NCBI GenBank assembly: GCA_001804415.1
Contig: MHGA01000041.1
Span: forward strand, 1 to 59,925
Length of the DNA stretch: 59,925 bases
Source of the DNA: Candidatus Aquivivens invisus
GTDB taxonomy: Bacteria > Omnitrophota > Gorgyraeia > Aquiviventales > Aquiviventaceae
Reading direction: 5' to 3'
This document shows, one piece after another, positions 19,045-27,788 of the stretch (position 1 is its first letter; the number at the start of each line of letters is the position of its first letter). Made by a program: the position numbers and the translations under genes. Under the pieces are notes generated by a model, which had not been told where the DNA came from, did no database searches, and was given only the letters and a program-made list of their open reading frames with translations.

Positions 19045-20787
19045 TTACTCGGCCAGATCCGGAACCAATTGACGCAGGTGCGAGAGCAAGAACGCCTCGA
19101 CTTCTTTGCCGGTTCGAAACTGCATCGCCTGTTGAGCGATAGCCTGGGCGGTGTGGTACTCCACGGCGCGAATGACCTTCTTGATCAGCGGGACCTGGAT
19201 CGGGGACACCGAAAACTCATCCAGCCCCAATCCCAACAGGAGTAGGGCGAGTGCTGGCTCGCCGGCCATCTCGCCGCACATGCCCACCCAGATGCCGGCT
19301 TGATGGCCGGCATCAAGAATCTGTTTGAGGAGGCGGAGGACGGCCGGATGCGCGGGTTCATACAGGTAGGCGATCTTCTCATTCACGCGATCCACCGCCA
19401 GGGCGTACTGGATGAGATCGTTCGTCCCGATGGAAAAGAACTTCGCGTCCCCGGCCAACAAGTCGCAGGTCAGCGCCGCGGAGGGCACCTCGATCATCGC
19501 GCCGACGTCCATGGCCGGCGAGAAGGCGAGGCCCTCACGCGTCAGCTCGCCCTTGACCCCCTCGAGGATCTCGTGCGCCCGGCGCAGCTCCTCCAATCCG
19601 GAGATCATGGGAAACATGAGCTTCAGGTTCCCGTAGGCGCTGGCCCGCAGGATCGCCCGCAGCTGCACGCGAAAGACATCGGGACGGGCGAGGCAGAACC
19701 GGATCGCCCGCCATCCCATAAAGGGATTCATCTCGGTGGGTAGATCCAGGGGGGAAAGAAACTTATCGCCCCCCAGATCCACCGTCCGGATGATCACAGA
19801 CTGGGGGGCCAAGCGCTCCGCCACGGATTTGTAGGACTGGAATTGCTCCTCTTCCGAGGGGAAATCGGTGCGGTTGAGGTAAAAGAACTCGGTGCGGTAG
19901 AGCCCGATGCCCTCGGCGCCGTGGGCGATCACGGAGGGGATCTCGTCGGGGACTTCGATGTTGGCGGACAGCGTCACGCGGTGGCCGTCCAGCGTTTCCG
20001 CCGGCAGGTCCTTCAATTGCAGCAGTTGCCGGTTGACTTCCTGGATTCGCCGCTGCTCCACCTCGTAGCGGCGGATCGTCGCAGGGTCGGGATCGACGAT
20101 GACCTCCCCCCGCGTCCCGTCCACAATGATGAGGCCTTCTTTTTCGATGCGGGCGGTGGCCACCTCCACCCCGACGACCGCCGGGATGCCCAGCGACTTG
20201 GCCATAATCGCCGTATGGCCGGTCCGCCCGCCCACATCCGTGACGAAGGCCAGCACATGCCGCTTGTGCATGAGGGCGGTCTCTGAGGGCGAGAGGGCGT
20301 GGGCGATGACGACGACCGGCTCATCGAGTTGTCCCATGGCATCGAGGTGCCGGCCGGTCAGATTGCGCAGGATCCGTTTTCTGACGTCCTCGATGTCGGC
20401 GGTGCGATCCCGCAGGTACTCGTCATTGGTCCTCGCGAAGGCCCGCAGGTACCGCCGGACGACCTCATTAAAGATGTATTCCACATTGAGGCGCTGGGCC
20501 TTCAAGCCGCCAAGGACCTCTTCGCGAAGGCTCTGATCCTCCAGGACGAGGAGGTGCGCGTTGAAAATCTCCGCGTGCTCCTGACCCATCTCGTCCGCCA
20601 GGCGATGCTGAATCCCCAGGATCTGGTGGCGGGTTTGGATCAGCGCTTCTTCGAAGCGCATGACTTCGGCAGGAATCTCCGCCTCGGCAATCGGGCGGCG
20701 GGGGATCAGGAGCTCCTCGCTGCTGAACAGGAAGGCCTTCCCGATGGCCACGCCTGACGACGCCGGAATCCCTTTGAGGACTAGCAT
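19045..20787 (-). CDS. ptsI: Phosphoenolpyruvate-protein phosphotransferase (PTS enzyme I)
   Basis: GGRTGHTAIMAKSLGIPAVVG (phospho-His loop), GIGLYRTEFFYLNR, VIIRTVDLGGDK, FSIGTNDLIQYALAVDR. Confidence 0.96.
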   Translation of the reverse strand: MLVLKGIPASSGVAIGKAFLFSSEELLIPRRPIAEAEIPAEVMRFEEALIQTRHQILGIQHRLADEMGQEHAEIFNAHLLVLEDQSLREEVLGGLKAQRLNVEYIFNEVVRRYLRAFARTNDEYLRDRTADIEDVRKRILRNLTGRHLDAMGQLDEPVVVIAHALSPSETALMHKRHVLAFVTDVGGRTGHTAIMAKSLGIPAVVGVEVATARIEKEGLIIVDGTRGEVIVDPDPATIRRYEVEQRRIQEVNRQLLQLKDLPAETLDGHRVTLSANIEVPDEIPSVIAHGAEGIGLYRTEFFYLNRTDFPSEEEQFQSYKSVAERLAPQSVIIRTVDLGGDKFLSPLDLPTEMNPFMGWRAIRFCLARPDVFRVQLRAILRASAYGNLKLMFPMISGLEELRRAHEILEGVKGELTREGLAFSPAMDVGAMIEVPSAALTCDLLAGDAKFFSIGTNDLIQYALAVDRVNEKIAYLYEPAHPAVLRLLKQILDAGHQAGIWVGMCGEMAGEPALALLLLGLGLDEFSVSPIQVPLIKKVIRAVEYHTAQAIAQQAMQFRTGKEVEAFLLSHLRQLVPDLAE

Positions 20788-20791
20788 GGGA

Positions 20792-21088
20792 TCAGATCGT
20801 GCATCGGATGGATCGTGGAGACTCCTGGAGGGGCTCGGTGAGCAAGTGGCTGAGGTGATCCAACGCCTCGGCGGCGTCCGGGCCTTCGACGACGAGAGAG
20901 ACGCGCGCGCCCTTGCCGGCCGCCAGGGTCAGAATCCCCATAATGGATTTTCCATCCACAATCTTGCGGCCTTTCTTCACCGTCACGCGCGACTTGAATC
21001 GTTTGGCGAGCTGCACGAACATCGCCGCGGGGCGAGCATGGAGCCCTTGGGCGTGCACGATGGTCACCGTCCGCTGAATCGCCGACAT
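20792..21088 (-). CDS. ptsH: HPr family phosphocarrier protein
   Basis: MSAIQRTVTIVHAQGLHARPAAMFVQLAKRFKS...KSIMGILTLAAGKGA; start moved to internal Met. Confidence 0.92.
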   Translation of the reverse strand: MSAIQRTVTIVHAQGLHARPAAMFVQLAKRFKSRVTVKKGRKIVDGKSIMGILTLAAGKGARVSLVVEGPDAAEALDHLSHLLTEPLQESPRSIRCTI

Positions 21089-21090
21089 GG

Positions 21091-23118
21091 TCAGCCCCCC
21101 AGCCTCCACTCGAGCTCGCAGGCCCAGGTCCGTCGGCCCGCAAGCGCCCAGAGGCAGACGACGGCCAATCCTTGGGAGGTGCGCTCCAGTCCTTCTTCCG
21201 ACTCGGAGACCGTGTAAATGGGAACACGCGCGACCGATGCCGGCGGGTCGATCCTCACCGTCAGGGTCAGGGGCAGCGAGGCGTCCTGGAGATCCAACTG
21301 CTCGAGCCGCTCAGACAAAAGCGGCTCGGCCCACTGCGGATTCCAGAGGCCCAGGTTCATCTCCATAGCCACGACGGGGATCGTAAGCCCGTCCACCTCA
21401 TACCGGCATCTCAGCACCGGTTGCTTCTGCATGAGGGTGAAGGTCTTCCGCACGCTCCCCGCGCCGACGCGGCGAACCAGCTGCACCGCCACCTGATTCG
21501 CCGAGGAACGCCGCAAGGCCCCAACCTGATAGGACCCGCCCATCCAGAGGCGATATTCTCCCCAGGTGTTCTGCCGAATCTGCTGCAGCGAGGGCATCGC
21601 GGAGAGGGCGTAATCGAGGAAGTTGCAACGCCTGTGATCATCATAGACCAGGTGCGCTTCCAGGCCGGTTTCTTTGGGCTGCAAGAGATCGTGGATGCTG
21701 GCGGGGGCCTTCGCCAACGCCATCGAGGGGGACGCCGTCGCCTGCAGTTTCTGATGATACGATTCTCGCTGCCGTGTGAGGGTGTCCGTGACGTTGACGG
21801 CATGGGCGTAGTCGTCGACTTCCATCACCGCGCCGCCTTCGCGCGGATCGATCACCACCCCGAGGCGCGCGCTTCGCAAGGCCACCTCCGGCTCCCCGTC
21901 CCCGTCGAGGTCGCGCTGGACGATGGCGGGCGGCGTTCCGTTGACTTGATCCGCGAGCTGCTCAGCCGTCAACAGATGGCGATAGACCGCTCGACGAAGG
22001 TGCGAGAGGTACAAACCTCCAAACACCCCATGCCAGTACGCGCAGTTGCACTGCCCCTTGTACAGCTCCCGCTCAGCCCGCCTGATGAGTGACGAATGAC
22101 GGCTCTTGGCTGTGGGCTTGGCCTTGGGTCGTGAGTCTTGGGTCTTGAGTCCACTCAGGCGCTCGCTCACCCGGAGCATCCGTTGGTACATCGCCTGCGC
22201 CTCAGGGTATTTCACGAAGAAGTTGCGAAAGGACCCGCCCGACCACTCGAGCATCTCTTCGTAACTCCCGCCCGGCAGATACACCCGGCCGCTGGGACCC
22301 ATGCGGGTGAGGTAGTCCGAGAAGGTCGCCGTCTTCAGCCACGACGATTCCCGTTCCAGCGCGCTGAACCACCGCTCCAACCATCCCTGCTCGTAGACCC
22401 ACTCGTAGGTCTTGGGCCAGAGCCCGAACTTCTCGCCGTCATCGGCAAAGGTGATGGCGATCGGCTCATCCCGAATCAACTGTTTCAGGAATGCGATCGT
22501 CTGAGCCACCTCTTGAAATGGCATCCCGTATCGCAGGCGCTTGGAAGAGGGAAACAGCGTCACCATCTCCCCGGCGTAGTCGGTCACATAACAGCCCAAG
22601 AGGTCCTCCCCGTCTTGATCGCGATACCACAATCTGGCGGGCAGGACATCCTTCGCAACCTGAAACTGATTGGTATCCACCATGGTGAACCGGATGCCGG
22701 CCCTCGCCAGGGTCCCGGGCAGCTCAGGCTCCCACACCCGCTCGGTCAGCCACAAGCCTGACGCGGTTGCCCCGAACTGTCGGCGCAGGATCGCTTGCAT
22801 CAACGCGAGTTGTCCCTGCCGATCGGCTTCAGGGATGAGTGGGAGAATCGGCTCGTAGTAGCCTGAAGCCAGCAGCTCCACTTGGCCGCTGCGCACCAGC
22901 CGCCGCAGCCGCTGCAGAAACTGGGGTTGGCGGTCCCCTAACCAATCCAGCAGACTCCCGCTGTAATGCAGGGCCAGCCGGATGCTTGGGTGCCGCTCGA
23001 GCGTCTCCAGGAACGGGTGGTAGGATTGACGGAACGCTTGGTCAAAGACGAAGTCGAAATTGCCCACCGGCTGATGGCAGTGGATCGCCATCAACAGGTA
23101 GACGGGGGCGGAAGCCAT
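21091..23118 (-). CDS. GH57 family alpha-amylase / 4-alpha-glucanotransferase-like protein
   Basis: LLMAIHCHQPVGNFDFVFDQAF, LTERVWEPELPGTLARAGIRFTMVDTNQF, ITFADDGEKFGLWPKTYEWVYEQGWLE, ELYKGQCNCAYWHGVFGGLYLSHLR. Confidence 0.93.
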   Translation of the reverse strand: MASAPVYLLMAIHCHQPVGNFDFVFDQAFRQSYHPFLETLERHPSIRLALHYSGSLLDWLGDRQPQFLQRLRRLVRSGQVELLASGYYEPILPLIPEADRQGQLALMQAILRRQFGATASGLWLTERVWEPELPGTLARAGIRFTMVDTNQFQVAKDVLPARLWYRDQDGEDLLGCYVTDYAGEMVTLFPSSKRLRYGMPFQEVAQTIAFLKQLIRDEPIAITFADDGEKFGLWPKTYEWVYEQGWLERWFSALERESSWLKTATFSDYLTRMGPSGRVYLPGGSYEEMLEWSGGSFRNFFVKYPEAQAMYQRMLRVSERLSGLKTQDSRPKAKPTAKSRHSSLIRRAERELYKGQCNCAYWHGVFGGLYLSHLRRAVYRHLLTAEQLADQVNGTPPAIVQRDLDGDGEPEVALRSARLGVVIDPREGGAVMEVDDYAHAVNVTDTLTRQRESYHQKLQATASPSMALAKAPASIHDLLQPKETGLEAHLVYDDHRRCNFLDYALSAMPSLQQIRQNTWGEYRLWMGGSYQVGALRRSSANQVAVQLVRRVGAGSVRKTFTLMQKQPVLRCRYEVDGLTIPVVAMEMNLGLWNPQWAEPLLSERLEQLDLQDASLPLTLTVRIDPPASVARVPIYTVSESEEGLERTSQGLAVVCLWALAGRRTWACELEWRLGG
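22085..22155. repeat. Heptamer-like array (GACYCAA on minus strand) inside GH57 CDS
   Basis: Minus strand: GACTCAA GACCCAA GACTCAC GACCCAA GGCCAAG..., encoding LKTQDSRPKAKPTAKSRHSSLI. Confidence 0.65.
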
Positions 23119-24434
23119 CAGACCTCTGACGCATGGTCGTTGCTGACGGAGGCCTGAGGGGGAAGGGCCGCAGCGCCCGGCCGGTTCGCCTTCTGCGCCG
23201 GCGGCGCCCGGCGCATCCCCGTCGAGAGCCCCACGATCAGCCGAGCCAGCTTATCCGAATTGTGGCGCACGTAATCCTCAAGACCGACGACATCGTCCGC
23301 CACCACCTGATAGCCGAGCTTGCGAACCGCGTCCACATCCGGCTCGACGGGTTCGGCGTGCTCCTGGCGATAGCGTTCGAGCAAGGCCTCAGGCACCGGC
23401 TTGGTGTTGACGACGCATACCTGAAAGATGCTGGGGTGCGTATGGGCGATGAGGGCGCGGACGTGCTCGCTGGCCTTAAACCCGGCGGTCTCGCGGAATT
23501 GGGTCATGACGTTGCACACGTAGATCTTCAGCGCCTTGGATTCCACAATCGCCTCCACAATGCCGTCGACCAGCAGGTTGGGAATGATGCTGGTGAAGAG
23601 CGAGCCGGGCCCCAAGACGATGAGATCGGCCTCTCGAATCGCGCTCAACGCTTCCTGGGTGGGGGCGACGCTGGCTGGTTCCAGATACACGCGGCGGATC
23701 GAGACGGGATAGTCGGAGATCTTGGATTCACCGACCGTCAGGGTCCCGTCGTCGTGCTCCGCCACCAAGCGGACCTTCTCGCACGTCGAAGGGATGACCC
23801 GTCCTTGAATCGCCAGCACGCGGCTGGAGGCTTGGATCGCCCGCTCAAAATCCCCGGTAATCTGGGTCATGGCGGTGATGAACAGGTTCCCGAAATTGTG
23901 CCCCCGCAACGCCGACTCGCCTGGAAAGCGGTACTGGAACAGCCGCTGCATGAGCGGCCCGGCCTCCGCCAGAGCCACCAGACAATTGCGGATATCCCCG
24001 GGAGGCAGGACGCCGAATTCCTCCCGCAACCGGCCGGAGCTGCCGCCGTCATCCGCCACGGTCACGACGGCGGTGAGCTTGCTGGTGTAGGCTTTCAACC
24101 CCTGTAGCAGCGTCGACAACCCCGTCCCTCCGCCCACGACCACCACCTTGGGCCCACGCTCCAGGTGCCGGCGCTCAAAGACGACATCCACCAATTCTTT
24201 TTGCGCATCCGGCCTGACCACGTCCAGCAGCGAGCGCACCGCCACCACCGCGCCGGTCACCATCGCCCCCAGGCCTCCTGCGAGAAGCAAGAGACTGACC
24301 AAACGCGTCAACAACGAGGGCTGGGGTGTGGTGAACAAGGCCGAGCCCATGCCAAACAACAACACCCCCACGAGGGAGAGGAGGAGCCATCGTTTGATCT
24401 GCATCCCGGGATAGAACCACTTCAAAAATCGCAT
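23118..24434 (-). CDS. yvcK: YvcK/CofD-family protein with N-terminal membrane anchor
   Basis: Two TM segments, then KVVVVGGGTGLSTLLQGLKAYTSKLTAVVTVADDGGSSGRLREEFGVLPPGDIRNCLVALA; start chosen at MRFLKWFYPGMQ because the GTG at 24470 lies in a repeat. Confidence 0.9.
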   Translation of the reverse strand: MRFLKWFYPGMQIKRWLLLSLVGVLLFGMGSALFTTPQPSLLTRLVSLLLLAGGLGAMVTGAVVAVRSLLDVVRPDAQKELVDVVFERRHLERGPKVVVVGGGTGLSTLLQGLKAYTSKLTAVVTVADDGGSSGRLREEFGVLPPGDIRNCLVALAEAGPLMQRLFQYRFPGESALRGHNFGNLFITAMTQITGDFERAIQASSRVLAIQGRVIPSTCEKVRLVAEHDDGTLTVGESKISDYPVSIRRVYLEPASVAPTQEALSAIREADLIVLGPGSLFTSIIPNLLVDGIVEAIVESKALKIYVCNVMTQFRETAGFKASEHVRALIAHTHPSIFQVCVVNTKPVPEALLERYRQEHAEPVEPDVDAVRKLGYQVVADDVVGLEDYVRHNSDKLARLIVGLSTGMRRAPPAQKANRPGAAALPPQASVSNDHASEV

Positions 24435-24457
24435 CTGAATCCTGTCTTTCTCGACCC

Positions 24458-24494
24458 GTTCACTAGTCACCAGTCACTAGTCACTGGTCACTCG
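24458..24494. repeat. Heptamer array (ACTAGTC/ACCAGTC/ACTGGTC)
   Basis: cgttcactagtcaccagtcactagtcactggtcactcg. Confidence 0.75.
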
Positions 24495-24496
24495 TT

Positions 24497-24967
24497 TTAC
24501 TGGCGGCGCTGCTCTTCGTCACGGATGATCTTCAAGAGGGTTTTCTCGTCTTTGGCCGCGATCAAGCTGTCCCGGAAATGTTTTTCTTTCAGCAGGCGGG
24601 AGATGCGCGCCAAGGCCTTCAGGTGGGGACCCGCGGAATCTTCCGGGGCGACCAGGAGGAAAAAGATCTGGGCGGGCTCTCCGTCCAAGGAATCAAAACC
24701 TAGCCCGGCTTTGGAAATCCCCACGGCTCCCACAAGCTCCCCCACGCACGAGGATTTCCCGTGAGGGATCGCCACTCCCTGCCCGATCCCCGTCGAGCCG
24801 AGCGCTTCGCGGTCGAGCAGGATCTGGACAAACTTCGAGACGTCGCGCTCCTTGAGCGCGCCGGCCTTGACGAGCAACTGGACCAGCTCGCGGATCACCT
24901 CTTCTTTGGTCTGCCCCTTGAGCGAACACGCCACCGCGTCTTCCCGGAGAAAGTCTAACACCTGCAT
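24497..24967 (-). CDS. ptsN: PTS EIIA (Ntr-type) domain protein
   Basis: VIRELVQLLVKAGAL...ILLDREALGSTGIGQGVAIPHGKSSCV...FFLLVAPEDSAGPHLKALARISRLLKEKHFRDSL. Confidence 0.92.
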   Translation of the reverse strand: MQVLDFLREDAVACSLKGQTKEEVIRELVQLLVKAGALKERDVSKFVQILLDREALGSTGIGQGVAIPHGKSSCVGELVGAVGISKAGLGFDSLDGEPAQIFFLLVAPEDSAGPHLKALARISRLLKEKHFRDSLIAAKDEKTLLKIIRDEEQRRQ

Positions 24968-24990
24968 GCCGACTCCTTGTTAGGCGAGCG

Positions 24991-25062
24991 AGCGGGTGAT
25001 GGGATTTGAACCCACGACATTCACGTTGGCAACGTGACGCTCTACCACTGAGCTACACCCGC
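24991..25062 (-). tRNA. tRNA-Gly (GCC)
   Basis: GCGGGTG...CACCCGC acceptor; anticodon loop TTGCCAA; T-loop TTCAAAT. Confidence 0.95.
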
Positions 25063-25084
25063 GTTTCCTCGTACAACGGCTCCA

Positions 25085-25165
25085 TGGGCACGGAGGGATT
25101 CGAACCCCCACGGGTTTCCCCAACAGCTCCTAAGGCTGTCGCGTCTGCCGTTCCGCCACATGCCC
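25085..25165 (-). tRNA. tRNA-Leu (TAG)
   Basis: Class II tRNA; anticodon stem-loop ACAGC-CTTAGGA-GCTGT; T-arm GGTTCGAATCC. Confidence 0.93.
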
Positions 25166-25213
25166 GTCCAGATGGTGTCATGTGATACACACGCAAGCTT
25201 TCTCGGGTCAGAG

Positions 25214-25286
25214 TGGGCCGTGCAGGAATCGAACCTGCAACACCCTGATTAAGAGTCAGGTGCTCTGCCGATTGAGCTAACGGCCC
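25214..25286 (-). tRNA. tRNA-Lys (CTT)
   Basis: GGGCCGTTAGCTCAATCGGCAGAGCACCTGACTCTTAATCAGG; loop CTCTTAA. Confidence 0.95.
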
Positions 25287-25317
25287 GAAACTGTGGAGCC
25301 AAAACGGAGGTTTGTGT

Positions 25318-25393
25318 CATGTGAAATGTGGAATGTGGAATGGAAATCAAAAAAATCTTTTCCATTACACATCGCACATTACACCTTACACAA
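25318..25393. repeat. Inverted heptamer arrays forming a large hairpin between two tRNA genes
   Basis: GTGAAAT GTGGAAT GTGGAAT GGAAATC AAAAAAA TCTTTTC CATTACA CATCGCA CATTACA CCTTACA. Confidence 0.8.
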
Positions 25394-25415
25394 GCCTGAG
25401 CCTTGCCTGAGAAAG

Positions 25416-25489
25416 CGCGCCCGGCAGGATTTGAACCCGCTGCCTCCTGGTTCGAAGCCAGGCGCTCTATCCAAGTGAGCTACGGGCGC
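25416..25489 (-). tRNA. tRNA-Arg (TCG)
   Basis: GCGCCCGTAGCTCACTTGGATAGAGCGCCTGGCTTCGAACCAGG; loop CTTCGAA. Confidence 0.95.
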
Positions 25490-25546
25490 AGATCACGTCG
25501 CCGTGCAAAAAAGATATTGTAACAGAGAATACGCGCGGAGCGGCAT

Positions 25547-26926
25547 CTATCGGCTGAGGCGATAGGGGTCTAAGAGGCGCCGGGCGGAAGCCGGACTGAG
25601 CCATCCACGGGCGACGACGAGATCCTGAATCGACCGACCGGAAGCCAGAGACTCTTTGGCCACCTTGGCGGCGTTGAGGTAGCCGAGATGGGGATTGAGC
25701 GCCGTGACCAACGCCAGGCTGCGCTTCGCGTAGGCTCCGCACCGCTGGGCATTCGCCCGGATGCCGCTGACACAGCGGGTCGCAAAGACGTGGGTGGCGG
25801 TGGTGAGCAGCGCCATCGCTTGGAGGAGGTTATAGGCGATGACGGGCATCATCACGTTGAGCTCCAACTGCCCCGCTTGAACGGCGTAGGCGACGGTGGC
25901 ATCATGCCCCAAGACTTGGAATCCCACCATATCGACCATCTCGGCGACGACCGGATTGACCTTGCCCGGCATGATGGAAGACCCCGGCTGCACCGTGGGC
26001 AGCTCGATTTCTCCCAACCCCGTATTCGGGCCGGAACTGAGCAGCCGCAGATCATTGGCGATGCGAATCAGCTCAAGGGCGTAGGCCCGCAGCGCGCCGG
26101 AGAAGCGCGCGAAATCCGCCGCGCTCTGCATGCGCTCCATCAGATCCTCAGCCGAATGCACGGGCAGCTGCGTCCAGCGGCGCAGCGCCTGAAGGGCCAG
26201 CCGACGATATCGCGGGTGCGCGTTCATGCCGGTGCCCACGGCCGTCCCGCCCAGGTTGAGTTCCTGCAACGCCTCAGCCGAGCAGGCGACGGCTTCCCGC
26301 GCCTTCCTCACGGCTACCGCATACGCGCCGAATTCCCGGCCCAGGCGGACCGGCACGGCGTCCTGGAGATGGGTGCGTCCCGATTTGACGATGCCGCCAA
26401 ACTGCCGGGCCTTCCGGCTCAACACCGCCTCCAACCGCGCCATCGAGTCGACGAGTGCTGGCTGCGCCATCAAACAGGCCAGCCGAATCGCGGTCGGGAT
26501 CGTGTCGTTGGTCGACTGCGCCATGTTGACGTGGTCGTTCGGATGCAGGAAGCGGTACGTCCCCCGGCGGGCGCCGAGCAGCTCGTTGGCGCGATTGGCG
26601 ATGACCTCGTTGACGTTCATGTTGAACGACGTCCCCGCGCCGGCTTGATAGACGTCGACAACGAACTGGTCGTCGAACCGCCCCCTCAACACCTCATCGC
26701 ACGCGCGCGCGATGGCGGAGCCGAATCGGCGCGGCAGGCACCCCACGGCCACGTTGGCGTGCGCCGCCGCCTTCTTGATCAGCGCCATGGCCCGCACCAT
26801 CCCCTGATGGAGACGCAACCCGCTGATGGGGAAATTCTCAACCGCGCGGTGTGTCTGGATGCCGTAATACGCCCGTGAGGGGATGCGCCTCGTGCCGAGG
26901 GAGTCGCGCTCAAGGCGGGTTGCCAT
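25547..26926 (-). CDS. Fumarase/aspartase superfamily lyase (aspartate ammonia-lyase or class II fumarase)
   Basis: MATRLERDSLGTRRIPSRAYYGIQTHRAVENFPISG, SGRTHLQDAVPVRLGREF, signature PGSSIMPGKVNPV; start moved to internal Met. Confidence 0.92.
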   Translation of the reverse strand: MATRLERDSLGTRRIPSRAYYGIQTHRAVENFPISGLRLHQGMVRAMALIKKAAAHANVAVGCLPRRFGSAIARACDEVLRGRFDDQFVVDVYQAGAGTSFNMNVNEVIANRANELLGARRGTYRFLHPNDHVNMAQSTNDTIPTAIRLACLMAQPALVDSMARLEAVLSRKARQFGGIVKSGRTHLQDAVPVRLGREFGAYAVAVRKAREAVACSAEALQELNLGGTAVGTGMNAHPRYRRLALQALRRWTQLPVHSAEDLMERMQSAADFARFSGALRAYALELIRIANDLRLLSSGPNTGLGEIELPTVQPGSSIMPGKVNPVVAEMVDMVGFQVLGHDATVAYAVQAGQLELNVMMPVIAYNLLQAMALLTTATHVFATRCVSGIRANAQRCGAYAKRSLALVTALNPHLGYLNAAKVAKESLASGRSIQDLVVARGWLSPASARRLLDPYRLSR

Positions 26927-26933
26927 GCCGGAT

Positions 26934-27788
26934 TTAATCGAACTCCGCGAAGATTTCTTCGAGCCGTGGGGGGCTTGAGGCTTGCGCCGATTTGATGATG
27001 TTAGCGACCCCTTCCTCAAACGTCGGCTGCCGGACCTGATAGAACACGCCGAGGTAGGTCTTGTCCGTCTGCAGCGCCAACTCAAACGCCTTCACGCGAT
27101 TCGTCACGTCGTGGTCTTTGGGCAGCTCCCCCAGCCTCGCCGGCATCATCTTGTAGGTGTTGTAGAACGTGATGCAGGGGCTGATCACGTTGACGAACGC
27201 AAACCCCTTGTGCTCCATCGCCTTCGTGATGAGGTCCGAGAGCTCGCGGGGCTTACCGGAATAGCCTTGGCCGACGAAGGTGGCGCCATAGGCGATGAGC
27301 ATTGCCAGCGGATTGATCGGCTGCTCGATGTTTCCATAGGGGGTGGAGCCGGCTTGAAATCCGACGGGCGAGGTGGGTGAGTACTGGCCTTTCGTCAGCC
27401 CGTAGGTCGAGTTGTCCATGACGAGGTAGGTGAAGCCGGGGTTGCGGCGGGCCGCGTGGGGAATGTGGCCGCCGCCGATGGCAAAGCCATCCCCGTCTCC
27501 GCCGACGCCGATCACATGCAGCGACGGATTCGCGAGCTTCACCCCCAGCGCGACGGGCAGCACGCGCCCGTGGACGCTGTGGAACCCGTACGACTTGATG
27601 AAGCCCGGCGTGCGGCCTGAGCAACCGATACCGGAGACCACCACGAGATCCTTCGGGTTGATCTTCAGGCCCGCGAGGGAGTTGTAGAGCGACGACAGGA
27701 CCCCGAAGTCGCCACACCCGGGGCACCAAATGGGGTGTTCGTCGGTCTTATAACTTTGGGGCAAGATCTCGACGTCGGCTGTGGACAT
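26934..27788 (-). CDS. 2-oxoacid:ferredoxin oxidoreductase beta subunit (cluster 1)
   Basis: IWCPGCGDFGVLSSLYNSLAGLKI, SGIGCSGRTPGFIKSYGFHSVHGR, GGDGDGFAIGGGHIPHAARRNPGFTYLVMDNSTYGLTKGQYSPT. Confidence 0.93.
   Translation of the reverse strand: MSTADVEILPQSYKTDEHPIWCPGCGDFGVLSSLYNSLAGLKINPKDLVVVSGIGCSGRTPGFIKSYGFHSVHGRVLPVALGVKLANPSLHVIGVGGDGDGFAIGGGHIPHAARRNPGFTYLVMDNSTYGLTKGQYSPTSPVGFQAGSTPYGNIEQPINPLAMLIAYGATFVGQGYSGKPRELSDLITKAMEHKGFAFVNVISPCITFYNTYKMMPARLGELPKDHDVTNRVKAFELALQTDKTYLGVFYQVRQPTFEEGVANIIKSAQASSPPRLEEIFAEFD

Noticed and set aside
25688-26878. 396 aa plus-strand ORF opposite the fumarase/aspartase gene
   Set aside because: Shadow ORF with low-complexity H/R/D-rich translation.
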